Source of the DNA: Flavobacteriaceae bacterium
GTDB taxonomy: Bacteria > Bacteroidota > Bacteroidia > Flavobacteriales > Flavobacteriaceae
Assembly: GCA_947456955.1 (NCBI GenBank)
Contig: CANGTQ010000019.1
Location: 1 to 35,407 of the forward strand
Length of the DNA: 35,407 nucleotides
Reading direction: 5' to 3'
Both the position numbers and the translations under genes were made by a program. The notes under the pieces were generated by a model. It worked only from the letters and a program-made list of their open reading frames with translations, did not search any database and was not told the DNA's origin. Of the stretch, positions 27,643-35,407 are shown piece by piece. Position 1 is the first letter of the stretch; each line of letters opens with the position of its first letter.

Positions 27643-28017
27643 TTATTTAGTTGCTTTTTTCTTGTTAGCAACAGTTTTTCTTTTCCCTTTTCTTGTTCTA
27701 GAGTTGTTCTTAGTTCTTTGCCCTCTTAATGGAAGACCAGATCTATGACGGATTCCTCTGTAACATCCAATATCCATTAGACGTTTGATGTGTAGTGACA
27801 CTTCTGAACGAAGTTCCCCTTCAATTTTGTAATATGATATCGCGTCACGGATTGCTCCGATTTCGTCATCATTCCAATCTTGAACTTTTGTATCTTGGCT
27901 TACTTGAGCTTTTTCTAAAATCTCAATTGCTCTACTTTTACCTACTCCGAAGATGTAGGTTAAAGCGATAACTCCTCTTTTGTTTTTAGGTATATCTACC
28001 CCTGCTATTCTTGCCAT
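27643..28017 (-). CDS. rpsM: 30S ribosomal protein S13
   Basis: 124 residues. Head protein that contacts the P-site tRNA and the 50S bridge. Visible: [20 protein letters not shown] with the helix-two-turn-helix after it, [20 protein letters not shown] and the basic tail [17 protein letters not shown]. 2 bp after rpmJ. Confidence 0.98.
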   Translation of the reverse strand: MARIAGVDIPKNKRGVIALTYIFGVGKSRAIEILEKAQVSQDTKVQDWNDDEIGAIRDAISYYKIEGELRSEVSLHIKRLMDIGCYRGIRHRSGLPLRGQRTKNNSRTRKGKRKTVANKKKATK

Positions 28018-28019
28018 AA

Positions 28020-28136
28020 CTATCCTTGTCTTTGTTTAAATCTAGGATTCTTTTTGTTGATTACGTATAATCTGCCTTTTCTTCGTACAATCTTGCACTC
28101 GGCACTTCTTTTTTTAACTGATGTTCTTACTTTCAT
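28020..28136 (-). CDS. rpmJ: 50S ribosomal protein L36
   Basis: 38 residues, found by reading the gap between infA and rps[21 protein letters not shown] then [18 protein letters not shown] and TAG. It keeps the usual start and QRQG end. Only one Cys (C14) is present, so this is the zinc-free form, normal for Bacteroidota. 11 bp after infA and 2 bp before rpsM. Confidence 0.96.
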   Translation of the reverse strand: MKVRTSVKKRSAECKIVRRKGRLYVINKKNPRFKQRQG

Positions 28137-28147
28137 TTTGAATATCT

Positions 28148-28363
28148 TTAATATCTATAAGTAATTCTTGCTTTTGACAAATCGTAAGGACTCATTTCTA
28201 ACTTCACTTTGTCACCAGGTAACAATTTGATGTAATGCATACGCATCTTTCCAGAAATATGAGCAATTACAATATGTCCGTTTTCTAACTCTACACGGAA
28301 CATTGCATTTGACAATGCTTCAATTATTGATCCGTCTTGTTCTATTGCTGATTGTTTTGCCAT
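28148..28363 (-). CDS. infA: Translation initiation factor IF-1
   Basis: 71 residues. S1/OB fold that blocks the A site during initiation. Visible: [40 protein letters not shown] and [20 protein letters not shown]. It sits 5 bp after secY, its usual place in Bacteroidota. Confidence 0.98.
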   Translation of the reverse strand: MAKQSAIEQDGSIIEALSNAMFRVELENGHIVIAHISGKMRMHYIKLLPGDKVKLEMSPYDLSKARITYRY

Positions 28364-28368
28364 AAAAA

Positions 28369-29715
28369 TTAAGCGACTGCTTTTCTATTTTTACCACTTT
28401 TCATCAATCCGTCATAGTGTTTATTCAACAAATAAGAATTTACTTGTTGGATAGTGTCAATTGCAACTCCAACCATAATGATAAGTGAAGTTCCACCATA
28501 GAACATTGCCCAAGATTGTTGCACACCAACACTTACTACAATAGCTGGGAACACAGCTATCAAGGCAAGAAATAATGAACCAGGGAATGTTATTAGAGAC
28601 ATGATTCTATCTAAGAAGTCTGCTGTTTCAATTCCGGGTTTAACACCAGGAATAAAACCACCACTTCTTTTTAAATCATCTGCCATTTTATTTGTTGGGA
28701 CAGTAATTGCTGTATAAAAGAATGTAAAAATTACAATCAATGAAGCAAATACTACATTATACCAAAATCCAAACATATTACTGAATGTTCCTGCGATAGA
28801 TTGTGATGTTTCCGATTTTGAAAGACCTGCTACTGCAGCCGGTATAAACATAATAGCTTGTGCAAAAATGATTGGCATTACTCCAGCAGAATTCAATTTT
28901 AACGGAATCCATTGTCTGTTTCCACCCATCATGTCTTGTTCGAAATCTCCGGTTGTTGTACGACGAGCATATTGTACCGGAATTTTTCTAACAGCCATAA
29001 CTAATAGTACACAGGCAATAATTACTAATAACCACACGATAACTTCAATTACTAACAACATTGGTCCACCAACGGTTTGTCCGGTCATTTTTGAAGTAAA
29101 TTCTTGAATTAATGATTGTGGTAATCTAGCAAGAATACCTACCATAATTAACAATGAAATACCATTTCCAATTCCTTTATCTGTAATTTTTTCTCCTAAC
29201 CACATGGCGAAAATAGTACCTGTAGTCAAAATTAAAACCGATGAAAATAAGAAAGAGAACGAATCAAATCCTAAAAGGAATGCACTATTAGGTAATGTTC
29301 TGTATAAGTTATAGATATAACCCGGACCTTGAACTAAGGTAATAGCAATGGTTAACCATCTGGTAATTTGATTTAATTTCTTTCTGCCACTTTCTCCATC
29401 TTTTTGCAATTTTTGCAAATATGGAATAGCAATACCCATTAACTGAACAACAATTGAAGCAGAAATGTATGGCATAATACCTAAGGCAAATACTGACGCT
29501 TTAGAGAAAGCTCCACCGGTAAACATGTCAAGTATCGAACCGATACCTTTATCTGTTTGCCCAGCAAGGCTAGTCAATTGTGTAGCATCAATACCCGGAA
29601 GCGTAACGTGCGCACCAAATCTGTAAACTAAAAGCATCAACAGCGTTAAAACAATTCTGTTCTTTAGTTCTTCTATTTTCCAAACATTTATAAATGATTC
29701 AAAAAATTTCTTCAT
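28369..29715 (-). CDS. secY: Protein translocase subunit SecY
   Basis: 448 residues with ten predicted membrane segments, the channel of the Sec translocon in the inner membrane. Visible: segment 1 after [19 protein letters not shown], the segment-2 plug region ([20 protein letters not shown] then [14 protein letters not shown]), [11 protein letters not shown] in the cytosolic loop and [13 protein letters not shown]. It exports the Sec signal-peptide proteins in this window before T9SS or lipoprotein sorting. 10 bp after rplO. Confidence 0.98.
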   Translation of the reverse strand: MKKFFESFINVWKIEELKNRIVLTLLMLLVYRFGAHVTLPGIDATQLTSLAGQTDKGIGSILDMFTGGAFSKASVFALGIMPYISASIVVQLMGIAIPYLQKLQKDGESGRKKLNQITRWLTIAITLVQGPGYIYNLYRTLPNSAFLLGFDSFSFLFSSVLILTTGTIFAMWLGEKITDKGIGNGISLLIMVGILARLPQSLIQEFTSKMTGQTVGGPMLLVIEVIVWLLVIIACVLLVMAVRKIPVQYARRTTTGDFEQDMMGGNRQWIPLKLNSAGVMPIIFAQAIMFIPAAVAGLSKSETSQSIAGTFSNMFGFWYNVVFASLIVIFTFFYTAITVPTNKMADDLKRSGGFIPGVKPGIETADFLDRIMSLITFPGSLFLALIAVFPAIVVSVGVQQSWAMFYGGTSLIIMVGVAIDTIQQVNSYLLNKHYDGLMKSGKNRKAVA

Positions 29716-29725
29716 TGTTCTATAA

Positions 29726-30178
29726 TTATAAGGTTACAGCTTCTCCACCAGCAGCTTCTATCGCCGCTTTTGCAGTAGCAGTAAATTTATGTGCAGTTAC
29801 TTTTAATTTTGCTTTTAATTCTCCTCTACCAAGAATTTTAACCATTTCATTTTTAGTAGCCAAACGGTTTTCAACAAATACTGTAAAATCTACCGTATCG
29901 GTAACAATTCCGTTATCAACTAATAATTGAAGATTGTCAAGATTTACTCCTTGATATTCTTTACGATTAACGTTTGTGAAACCAAACTTAGGTACACGTC
30001 TTTGAAGTGGCATCTGACCACCTTCAAAACCAATCTTTTTAGAATAACCAGAACGAGACTTAGCTCCTTTGTGTCCTCTTGCAGAGGTACCACCTTTTCC
30101 AGAACCTTCTCCTCTACCCAATCTTTTATTTTGATTGTGTGTAGAACCTTCAGCAGGTTGTAAGTTACTTAAATTCAT
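29726..30178 (-). CDS. rplO: 50S ribosomal protein L15
   Basis: 150 residues. Starts MNLSNLQPAEGSTHNQNKRL followed by GRGEGSGKGGTSARGHKGAKSR-type Gly/Arg-rich extension that threads into 23S rRNA, then a globular C-terminal part ending AKAAIEAAGGEAVTL. 11 bp after rpmD. Confidence 0.98.
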   Translation of the reverse strand: MNLSNLQPAEGSTHNQNKRLGRGEGSGKGGTSARGHKGAKSRSGYSKKIGFEGGQMPLQRRVPKFGFTNVNRKEYQGVNLDNLQLLVDNGIVTDTVDFTVFVENRLATKNEMVKILGRGELKAKLKVTAHKFTATAKAAIEAAGGEAVTL

Positions 30179-30189
30179 AACTATATTTG

Positions 30190-30372
30190 TTATTTAACTT
30201 CCTCAACGGAAACTAAGTGTTTAACTTTATTTATCATTCCAAGGATAGCAGGATTTGAATCATGCTCCACAGTTTGTCCCATTTTACGAAGACCTAAAGC
30301 CTCTAATCCTCTTTTTTGTGTAAGGGGACAATTGATTTTGCTTCTAACTTGTTTTACTAATAATTTAGCCAT
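30190..30372 (-). CDS. rpmD: 50S ribosomal protein L30
   Basis: 60 residues, the short bacterial form. Visible: [40 protein letters not shown] and [15 protein letters not shown]. 12 bp after rpsE and 11 bp before rplO. Confidence 0.97.
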   Translation of the reverse strand: MAKLLVKQVRSKINCPLTQKRGLEALGLRKMGQTVEHDSNPAILGMINKVKHLVSVEEVK

Positions 30373-30384
30373 AATTTCCTTGAA

Positions 30385-30906
30385 TTAACCTTTAAAAACT
30401 TTCTCTAAAGAAATACCTCTTTGTTTTGCAACTGTTACAGCACTTCTCATTTGTAGTAAAGCATCAAAAGTTGCTTTTACCACGTTGTGAGGATTTGATG
30501 AACCTTGTGATTTTGATAATACATCATGAATACCAACTGACTCAAGAACTGAACGAACAGCTCCACCTGCAATTACTCCGGTACCATGAGATGCTGGCAT
30601 CAAAAATACTGCAGCTCCACCAAATTTTCCTTTTTGTTCGTGAGGAACAGATTGTCCGCTCAAAGGAATTCTAACTAAGTTTTTCTTTGCATCTTCTACT
30701 GCTTTTGCAATAGCTTCAGAAACATCTTTAGATTTTCCTAATCCGTGACCAACTACTCCATTTTCATCACCTACAACAACAATTGCAGAAAAACCAAATG
30801 CTCTTCCTCCTTTTGTTACTTTGGTAACACGATTTACACTTACCAGACGATCTTTTAATTCAAGACCACTAGGTTTTACTAATTCTACATTTTTGTATTT
30901 AGACAT
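30385..30906 (-). CDS. rpsE: 30S ribosomal protein S5
   Basis: 173 residues. N-terminal dsRNA-binding-like domain ([40 protein letters not shown]) and C-terminal domain ([20 protein letters not shown]). Involved in decoding fidelity and mRNA entry. 6 bp after rplR. Confidence 0.98.
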   Translation of the reverse strand: MSKYKNVELVKPSGLELKDRLVSVNRVTKVTKGGRAFGFSAIVVVGDENGVVGHGLGKSKDVSEAIAKAVEDAKKNLVRIPLSGQSVPHEQKGKFGGAAVFLMPASHGTGVIAGGAVRSVLESVGIHDVLSKSQGSSNPHNVVKATFDALLQMRSAVTVAKQRGISLEKVFKG

Positions 30907-30912
30907 AATATA

Positions 30913-31266
30913 TTAGAATTTAAGCCCAGCCGCTCTTGCGCCTTCTGCTAATGATTTAATACGACCGTGGTATAAATAACCTCCTCTATCGAAAGTTACT
31001 GTATCTATTCCGGCTTTTAACGCTTTTTCTGCAACTAGTTTCCCAACTGCTGTTGCAACTTCTATGTTAGTACCTTTAGTATCTACTCCTTTATCTTTTG
31101 ATGAAGCAGCCAATAAAGTAACTCCATTCACATCATCAATTAGTTGTGTATAGATTTCTTTATTACTTCTGAATACAGATAATCTTGGTCTTGCAGCAGT
31201 TCCGCTTACAATCTTTCTGACTCTGTATTGTATTCTTTGTCTTCTTTCAGATTTTGTTAATGACAT
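30913..31266 (-). CDS. rplR: 50S ribosomal protein L18
   Basis: 117 residues. Binds 5S rRNA with L5 in the central protuberance. Visible: basic start [40 protein letters not shown], and the end [20 protein letters not shown] then AAGLKF. 11 bp after rplF. Confidence 0.98.
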   Translation of the reverse strand: MSLTKSERRQRIQYRVRKIVSGTAARPRLSVFRSNKEIYTQLIDDVNGVTLLAASSKDKGVDTKGTNIEVATAVGKLVAEKALKAGIDTVTFDRGGYLYHGRIKSLAEGARAAGLKF

Positions 31267-31277
31267 AACGCTAATTT

Positions 31278-31820
31278 TTAAGCTGATTTACCTGCTTTTC
31301 TTCTTAATACTTCACCAACAAACTTAACACCTTTACCTTTGTAAGGCTCTGGTTTACGGAAACCTCTGATTTTCGCAGCGATTTGACCTATTAGTTGTTT
31401 GTCGAAAGATGTTAACTTCACGATTGGGTTTTTACCTTTCTCGGAGATTGTTTCAAGTTTTACTTCTGGAGCAACTTCTAAAACAATATTATGAGAGAAA
31501 CCTAAAGCTAAATCTAATTTTTGACCTTGATTCGAAGCTCTGTAACCAACTCCTACCAATTCTAATTCTTTTGTAAACCCTTCAGATACACCTGTAACCA
31601 TATTGCTGATTAATGATCTGTATAATCCGTGTTTTGCTCTGTGATCTTTACTATCAGAAGGTCTTTCAACTGTTAATTGACCTTCTTCAACTTTTACTAT
31701 TACATCTGAGTAATCTTGCGTAAGTTGACCTAATTTTCCTTTAACTGTAACAACTGTTTCACTAACTTCAACAGTAACACCAGCAGGAATCGAAATTGGA
31801 TTTTTACCTATTCTTGACAT
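31278..31820 (-). CDS. rplF: 50S ribosomal protein L6
   Basis: 180 residues, two similar domains. Visible: [49 protein letters not shown] and the C-terminal [20 protein letters not shown] with RRKAGKSA. Lies near the factor-binding site by the sarcin-ricin loop. 17 bp after rpsH. Confidence 0.98.
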   Translation of the reverse strand: MSRIGKNPISIPAGVTVEVSETVVTVKGKLGQLTQDYSDVIVKVEEGQLTVERPSDSKDHRAKHGLYRSLISNMVTGVSEGFTKELELVGVGYRASNQGQKLDLALGFSHNIVLEVAPEVKLETISEKGKNPIVKLTSFDKQLIGQIAAKIRGFRKPEPYKGKGVKFVGEVLRRKAGKSA

Positions 31821-31837
31821 TGTTTAACTGTTTTTAA

Positions 31838-32236
31838 TTAGTATACGTAACAGATTACTTCTCCACCTACATTTAATTGCTTAGCTTGTTTCCCGGTCAT
31901 TAAACCTTTAGAAGTTGAAACAATAGCAATTCCTAATCCGTTAAGGATTCTAGGTAATTTAGCTGCACCTGCATATTTACGTAAACCTGGTTTACTAATT
32001 CTTTGGATATCTTTAATTACAGAGTCTTTAGTATCTTTATCATACTTAAGAGCAATTTTGATGGTTCCTTGAACAGAATTGTCATCAAATTTGTAACTTA
32101 AAATATATCCTTGATCGAATAAAATTTTTGTGATTTCTTTCTTAAGGTTAGATGCTGGAATCTCAACCACTTTGTGGTTTGCCATCACTGCATTTCTAAC
32201 TCTCGTAAGATAATCTGCAATTGGATCTGTATACAT
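31838..32236 (-). CDS. rpsH: 30S ribosomal protein S8
   Basis: 132 residues. Early 16S rRNA binder. Visible: MYTDPIADYLTRVRNAVMAN, RISKPGLRKYA, LNGLGIAIVSTSKGLMTGKQ and GGEVICYVY. S8 represses the spc operon in E. coli through an RNA mimic near rplE; here the 78-bp gap just upstream of rpsH holds a hairpin that might serve that role, which is only inference. Confidence 0.98.
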   Translation of the reverse strand: MYTDPIADYLTRVRNAVMANHKVVEIPASNLKKEITKILFDQGYILSYKFDDNSVQGTIKIALKYDKDTKDSVIKDIQRISKPGLRKYAGAAKLPRILNGLGIAIVSTSKGLMTGKQAKQLNVGGEVICYVY

Positions 32237-32250
32237 TTGTATTAATTTGC

Positions 32251-32293
32251 GGCTATGGTTTTCAAAGAGTACTCACTAATTGAACCTTTAGCC
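32251..32293 (-). ncRNA. Imperfect hairpin between rpsN and rpsH
   Basis: GGCTA (32251-32255) pairs with TAGCC (32289-32293), then GGTT with AACC and TTCA with TGA, with small internal mismatches, around a loop of about 17 nt. No T tract follows. It lies in the 78-bp gap, one of the three widest inside the operon. Confidence 0.35.
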
Positions 32294-32314
32294 AATTTAT
32301 AATTCATTTTAATC

Positions 32315-32584
32315 TTACCAGCTAGCTTTTCTAACTCCTGGTATCAATCCTTGGTTAGCCATTTCACGGAATGTAACACGTGAAATACCGAATTGACGCA
32401 TATACCCTCTTGGTCTACCTGTTAATTTACAACGGTTGTGTAAACGAACCGGAGAAGCATTTTTAGGTAATTTTTGTAAACCTTCATAATCTCCAGCTTC
32501 TAGTAAAGCTTTTCTTTTTCCAGCATACTTTGCTACCGTTTTTTCTCTCTTAACCTCACGGGCTTTCATTGATTCTTTAGCCAT
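32315..32584 (-). CDS. rpsN: 30S ribosomal protein S14
   Basis: 89 residues, the long zinc-free form (single Cys in [20 protein letters not shown], no CxxC pair). Starts [20 protein letters not shown] and ends [11 protein letters not shown]. Head protein of the 30S subunit. 3 bp after rplE; followed by a 78-bp gap. Confidence 0.98.
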   Translation of the reverse strand: MAKESMKAREVKREKTVAKYAGKRKALLEAGDYEGLQKLPKNASPVRLHNRCKLTGRPRGYMRQFGISRVTFREMANQGLIPGVRKASW

Positions 32585-32587
32585 GTC

Positions 32588-33139
32588 TTAATTCTTTTTA
32601 AAAGGTAAACCTAATTCTGCTAATAATGATTTTGCTTCTTTATCTGTGCTAGCGGATGTTACAAAAGTAATATCCAAACCTGATATTTTGTTTACTTTGT
32701 CAATATCAATTTCTGGGAAAATGATTTGCTCAGTAACACCAAGATTGTAATTACCTCTGCCATCAAAACCAGTAGCTTTAATACCGCTAAAATCTCTAAC
32801 ACGTGGTAAAGATGATGTAATAAGTCTATCTAAAAACTCATACATTCTCTCTCCTCTGAGAGTTACTTTTGCTCCAATTGGCATCCCTTTTCTCAATTTG
32901 AAAGACGCGACGTCTTTCTTAGAGATTGTAGATACTGCTTTTTGCCCAGTAACTTTTGTTAACTCATCAACAGCGTAGTCAACAAGTTTTTTATCAGATA
33001 CTGCAGCTCCAACGCCACGGCTTAAAACGATTTTTTCCAATTTAGGAACTTGCATTACGTTTTTATAACCGAATTCTTCTTTAAGGGCAGCAATTACTCT
33101 GTCCTTATACTCTTGCTTAAGTCTAGGTGTATATGCCAT
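32588..33139 (-). CDS. rplE: 50S ribosomal protein L5
   Basis: 183 residues. Binds 5S rRNA and contacts P-site tRNA. Visible: [60 protein letters not shown] and the C-terminal [11 protein letters not shown]. 2 bp after rplX. Confidence 0.98.
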   Translation of the reverse strand: MAYTPRLKQEYKDRVIAALKEEFGYKNVMQVPKLEKIVLSRGVGAAVSDKKLVDYAVDELTKVTGQKAVSTISKKDVASFKLRKGMPIGAKVTLRGERMYEFLDRLITSSLPRVRDFSGIKATGFDGRGNYNLGVTEQIIFPEIDIDKVNKISGLDITFVTSASTDKEAKSLLAELGLPFKKN

Positions 33140-33141
33140 AA

Positions 33142-33426
33142 CTATGCTTTATTAGCTTTTTTTGAATCTTTTTTTGCTCCGCCTTTAGCTTTATCAGCAC
33201 CACTTACCAAAGAAAGGTTTGAGATGTGGATAGGAGCTTCCATTTTAACGATTCCGCCTTGTGGGTTTTTAGCACTTGGTTTCGTGTGTTTCGATACCAT
33301 GTTTACACCTTCAACGATCGCTTTATTTTTCTCTCTATAAACACGTGTAATTTTACCTGTTGTTCCTTTATGGTCACCAGCTATTACTTTTACAGTGTCT
33401 CCAGTTTTTACTTTTAGCTTTATCAT
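33142..33426 (-). CDS. rplX: 50S ribosomal protein L24 with replaced C-terminus
   Basis: 94 residues. The KOW part is clear: [20 protein letters not shown] then [20 protein letters not shown] and [20 protein letters not shown]. After residue 74 the usual L24 end (DPKTGKxTRVGx..KKVRxxKKSG) is absent; instead there is a short Ala/Lys/Gly tail, [20 protein letters not shown], and a stop. No frameshift was noticed that would restore the normal end. L24 starts 50S assembly at the 23S 5' domain; that part is intact. Confidence 0.95.
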   Translation of the reverse strand: MIKLKVKTGDTVKVIAGDHKGTTGKITRVYREKNKAIVEGVNMVSKHTKPSAKNPQGGIVKMEAPIHISNLSLVSGADKAKGGAKKDSKKANKA

Positions 33427-33437
33427 CTTACTACGAA

Positions 33438-33806
33438 TTAAAGCACTTCTGGTGCTAATGATACAATTTTCATGAATTGTTTTTCACGAAGTTCTCTTGC
33501 AACTGGTCCAAAAACACGAGTTCCTCTCATTTCTCCTGCAGCATTCAAAAGAACACATGCATTGTCATCGAAACGAATGTAAGAACCATCGGCTCTTCTC
33601 ACTTCTTTTTTAGTACGTACAACAACTGCAGTTGATACAGCACCTTTTTTAACGTTACCGTTTGGTGTTGCGTCTTTGATTGAAACTACAATTTTATCTC
33701 CAACAGAGGCATAACGACGTTTCGTTCCTCCTAATACACGGATAGTCAAAACTTCTTTTGCTCCTGTGTTATCTGCGACTTTTAGTCTTGATTCTTGTTG
33801 TACCAT
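33438..33806 (-). CDS. rplN: 50S ribosomal protein L14
   Basis: 122 residues, usual length. Starts [20 protein letters not shown]; also [20 protein letters not shown] and [20 protein letters not shown] with VSLAPEVL. Bridges to 16S rRNA and binds the silencing factor RsfS in other bacteria. 2 bp after rpsQ. Confidence 0.98.
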
Positions 33807-33808
33807 AA

Positions 33809-34069
33809 TTATTTAGCTCTTTCAATGATTTCAACTAATCTCCAACATTTAGTTTTAGACAAAGGTCTTGTTTCCATGATCTTTACTGTATCACCAATGT
33901 TACAATCATTTGTTTCGTCGTGTGCATGAAACTTTTTAGTTTTTAACACGAACTTACCGTATAATGGGTGTTTTACTCTAGTTACCTGTGCAACAACAAT
34001 AGACTTGTCCATTTTGTTTGATGTAACCACACCAATTCTTTCTTTTCTTAAATTTCTTTTATCTTCCAT
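33809..34069 (-). CDS. rpsQ: 30S ribosomal protein S17
   Basis: 86 residues from the ATG at 34069 ([20 protein letters not shown]). An in-frame ATG at 34081 adds MLAK, which is not usual for S17 and would leave only 4 bp after rpmC. OB-fold 16S rRNA binder with [20 protein letters not shown] and [20 protein letters not shown]. Confidence 0.95.
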   Translation of the reverse strand: MEDKRNLRKERIGVVTSNKMDKSIVVAQVTRVKHPLYGKFVLKTKKFHAHDETNDCNIGDTVKIMETRPLSKTKCWRLVEIIERAK

Positions 34070-34085
34070 TTTAGCTAGCATACAA

Positions 34086-34277
34086 TTATTGTAACTCTCT
34101 TTTAGTTAGCTCTGTTGCTACTCTAGCAACGGCTCTTCTAGCACTTCTAATTTGAAGTGGATTTGCAATTGGAGAAATAGCGTGAGCATTCTTTAGGTCA
34201 GCATACGCTTTTCTTAATTGACTAAGTTTTTCTTGCAACTCAGCTGCGGATAGATTTATAATTTCTGATTGTTTCAT
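34086..34277 (-). CDS. rpmC: 50S ribosomal protein L29
   Basis: 63 residues from the ATG at 34277 ([20 protein letters not shown]). A further in-frame ATG at 34319 would overlap rplP by 29 bp and add residues that are not L29-like. Two long helices at the exit tunnel, near the trigger factor and SRP docking site. 13 bp after rplP. Confidence 0.94.
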   Translation of the reverse strand: MKQSEIINLSAAELQEKLSQLRKAYADLKNAHAISPIANPLQIRSARRAVARVATELTKRELQ

Positions 34278-34290
34278 AATTAATTTTAGA

Positions 34291-34716
34291 TTATGCTTCG
34301 AAATCTCTAGCAACGACAAACTTAGTTTTTACAGGAAGTTTTTGAGCCGCAAGACGTAAAGCCTCTTTTGCAACAGATAGTGGAACTCCACCAACTTCAA
34401 ACATTATTCTTCCTGGTTTTACAACTGCAGCCCAATATTCGACTGCACCTTTACCTTTACCCATACGTACTTCAAGAGGCTTCTTTGTAATAGGTTTGTC
34501 TGGGAAAATATTGATCCATAACTGACCTTCTCTTTTCATATATCTGGTTGCAGCAATACGTGCAGCTTCGATTTGACGAGATGTCATAAACATTCCTGTT
34601 TCATGTACAGATTTAATTCCAAACATTCCACTTGAAAGTTCATGCCCTCTTTGAGCATTCCCTTTCATTTTACCTTTTTGTACCTTGCGGTATTTTGTTC
34701 TTTTAGGCTGTAACAT
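34291..34716 (-). CDS. rplP: 50S ribosomal protein L16
   Basis: 141 residues. Visible: [60 protein letters not shown] and the end [19 protein letters not shown]. Lies near the A-site tRNA elbow and is needed for late 50S assembly. 21 bp after rpsC. Confidence 0.98.
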   Translation of the reverse strand: MLQPKRTKYRKVQKGKMKGNAQRGHELSSGMFGIKSVHETGMFMTSRQIEAARIAATRYMKREGQLWINIFPDKPITKKPLEVRMGKGKGAVEYWAAVVKPGRIMFEVGGVPLSVAKEALRLAAQKLPVKTKFVVARDFEA

Positions 34717-34737
34717 TTTTCTTTACTTTTTAAAAAA

Positions 34738-35407
34738 TTACTTTCTTTTACGGTCTCCTGCAGGTTTTCTGTCCTTGTTAAAAGGTTTTCTGTCTCCTCG
34801 TGGAGAATCGCCACCTTTACCACCACCTTGACCGGCTTGTTTTTTGTCCATGCCTACAAGTGGAGAAAGATCTCTTTTCCCATAAACCTCACCTTTCATG
34901 ATCCATACTTTGATACCCATTCTACCATAAGTAGTATGTGCTTCAGCCAAAGCATAATCAATATCGGCTCTGAAAGTTGATAGAGGAATTCTTCCTTCTT
35001 TGAAACCTTCCGAACGTGCCATTTCAGCTCCGTTCAAACGACCAGAAATCAAAACTTTGATACCTTCAGCATTCATACGCATTGCAGCCGCAATTGCCAT
35101 CTTGATAGCTCTTCTGTAAGAAATTCTACTTTCGATTTGACGCGCGATAGAATTACCTACTAAGTAAGCATCTAATTCAGGTCTTTTAATTTCAAAGATG
35201 TTGATTTGAACCTCTTTGTCAGTAACTTTCTTAAGTTCTTCTTTCAACTTGTCTACCTCTTGACCACCTTTCCCGATAATAATACCAGGTCTTGCAGTAG
35301 TGATAGTAACGGTTACAAGTTTTAAAGTTCTCTCGATGATTACTTTTGATACACTAGCTTTTGATAAACGAGCATGGATATACTTTCTGATTTTATAATC
35401 CTCAGCG
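34738..35407 (-). CDS. rpsC: 30S ribosomal protein S3, N-terminus cut by window edge
   Basis: 222 residues are visible; the first codons lie beyond 35407. The frame continues upstream of the internal Met at 35247: [20 protein letters not shown] then the KH domain with the GxxG loop [10 protein letters not shown] (visible residues 41-50). The C-terminal S3 domain follows ([40 protein letters not shown]) and ends in a basic Gly/Lys/Arg tail. Part of the mRNA entry helicase. First visible gene of the ribosomal operon. Confidence 0.96.
   Translation of the reverse strand, partial: AEDYKIRKYIHARLSKASVSKVIIERTLKLVTVTITTARPGIIIGKGGQEVDKLKEELKKVTDKEVQINIFEIKRPELDAYLVGNSIARQIESRISYRRAIKMAIAAAMRMNAEGIKVLISGRLNGAEMARSEGFKEGRIPLSTFRADIDYALAEAHTTYGRMGIKVWIMKGEVYGKRDLSPLVGMDKKQAGQGGGKGGDSPRGDRKPFNKDRKPAGDRKRK

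Noticed and set aside
28020..28136. Loss of zinc-binding Cys in L36 (and in S14, 32315-32584) as an oddity
   Set aside because: Zinc-free forms of both proteins are normal in this phylum.

Overview
The window looks like chromosomal DNA of a Flavobacteriaceae member, most likely Flavobacterium. The base composition is AT-rich. Secreted proteins carry type IX secretion (T9SS) C-terminal tails or CHU_C-type Ig-like modules. Promoters fit the Bacteroidota -7 box TAnnTTTG. Shine-Dalgarno sequences are largely absent, and the ribosomal proteins are of flavobacterial type. No tRNA, rRNA, CRISPR array, transposase or integrase was seen.

Layout. 1-1137 (-): N-terminal part of a repetitive secreted adhesin that runs off the left edge. 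1521-5357 (-): an operon-like trio mnmA, subtilase with T9SS tail, nitronate monooxygenase-like flavoenzyme. 5451-6230 (-): secreted MORN-repeat protein. 6418-8386 (+): two fasciclin-domain lipoproteins, each followed by a terminator and by remains of proC; the second remnant is a heavily deleted full-length pseudogene. 8931-12479 (-): yidC and pyrG. 12635-15420 (-): DUF3820 protein, OsmC-like protein, and a four-LysM periplasmic-binding-protein-like protein. 15516-17045 (-): guaA. 17361-21829 (+): a two-gene ABC transporter module whose permease is fused to an M1-type peptidase. 21893-24436 (-): eno and carA. 24759-35407 (-): the S10/spc/alpha ribosomal operon from rpsC (cut by the right edge) to rplQ, including secY, infA, rpmJ and rpoA.

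Most of the window is housekeeping: ribosome, secretion and membrane insertion (secY, yidC), nucleotide synthesis (pyrG, guaA, carA), glycolysis (eno) and tRNA thiolation (mnmA). The interest lies in genome-remodelling scars. (1) The ABC/peptidase module is bracketed by the intact 3' end of eno on one side and a decayed copy of the eno C-terminus plus half of its terminator on the other, the pattern expected of a segment inserted at the eno 3' end. (2) The fasciclin genes and proC tails appear to derive from a tandem duplication followed by proC decay. (3) A roughly 30-bp, relatively GC-rich dispersed repeat occurs in one intergenic element and, kept in frame, inside three genes (mnmA, the LysM gene, rplQ). 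Candidate operators precede the second fasciclin gene and the ABC module. The three widest gaps inside the ribosomal operon each hold an imperfect hairpin. No convincing wholly new multi-gene system was found.
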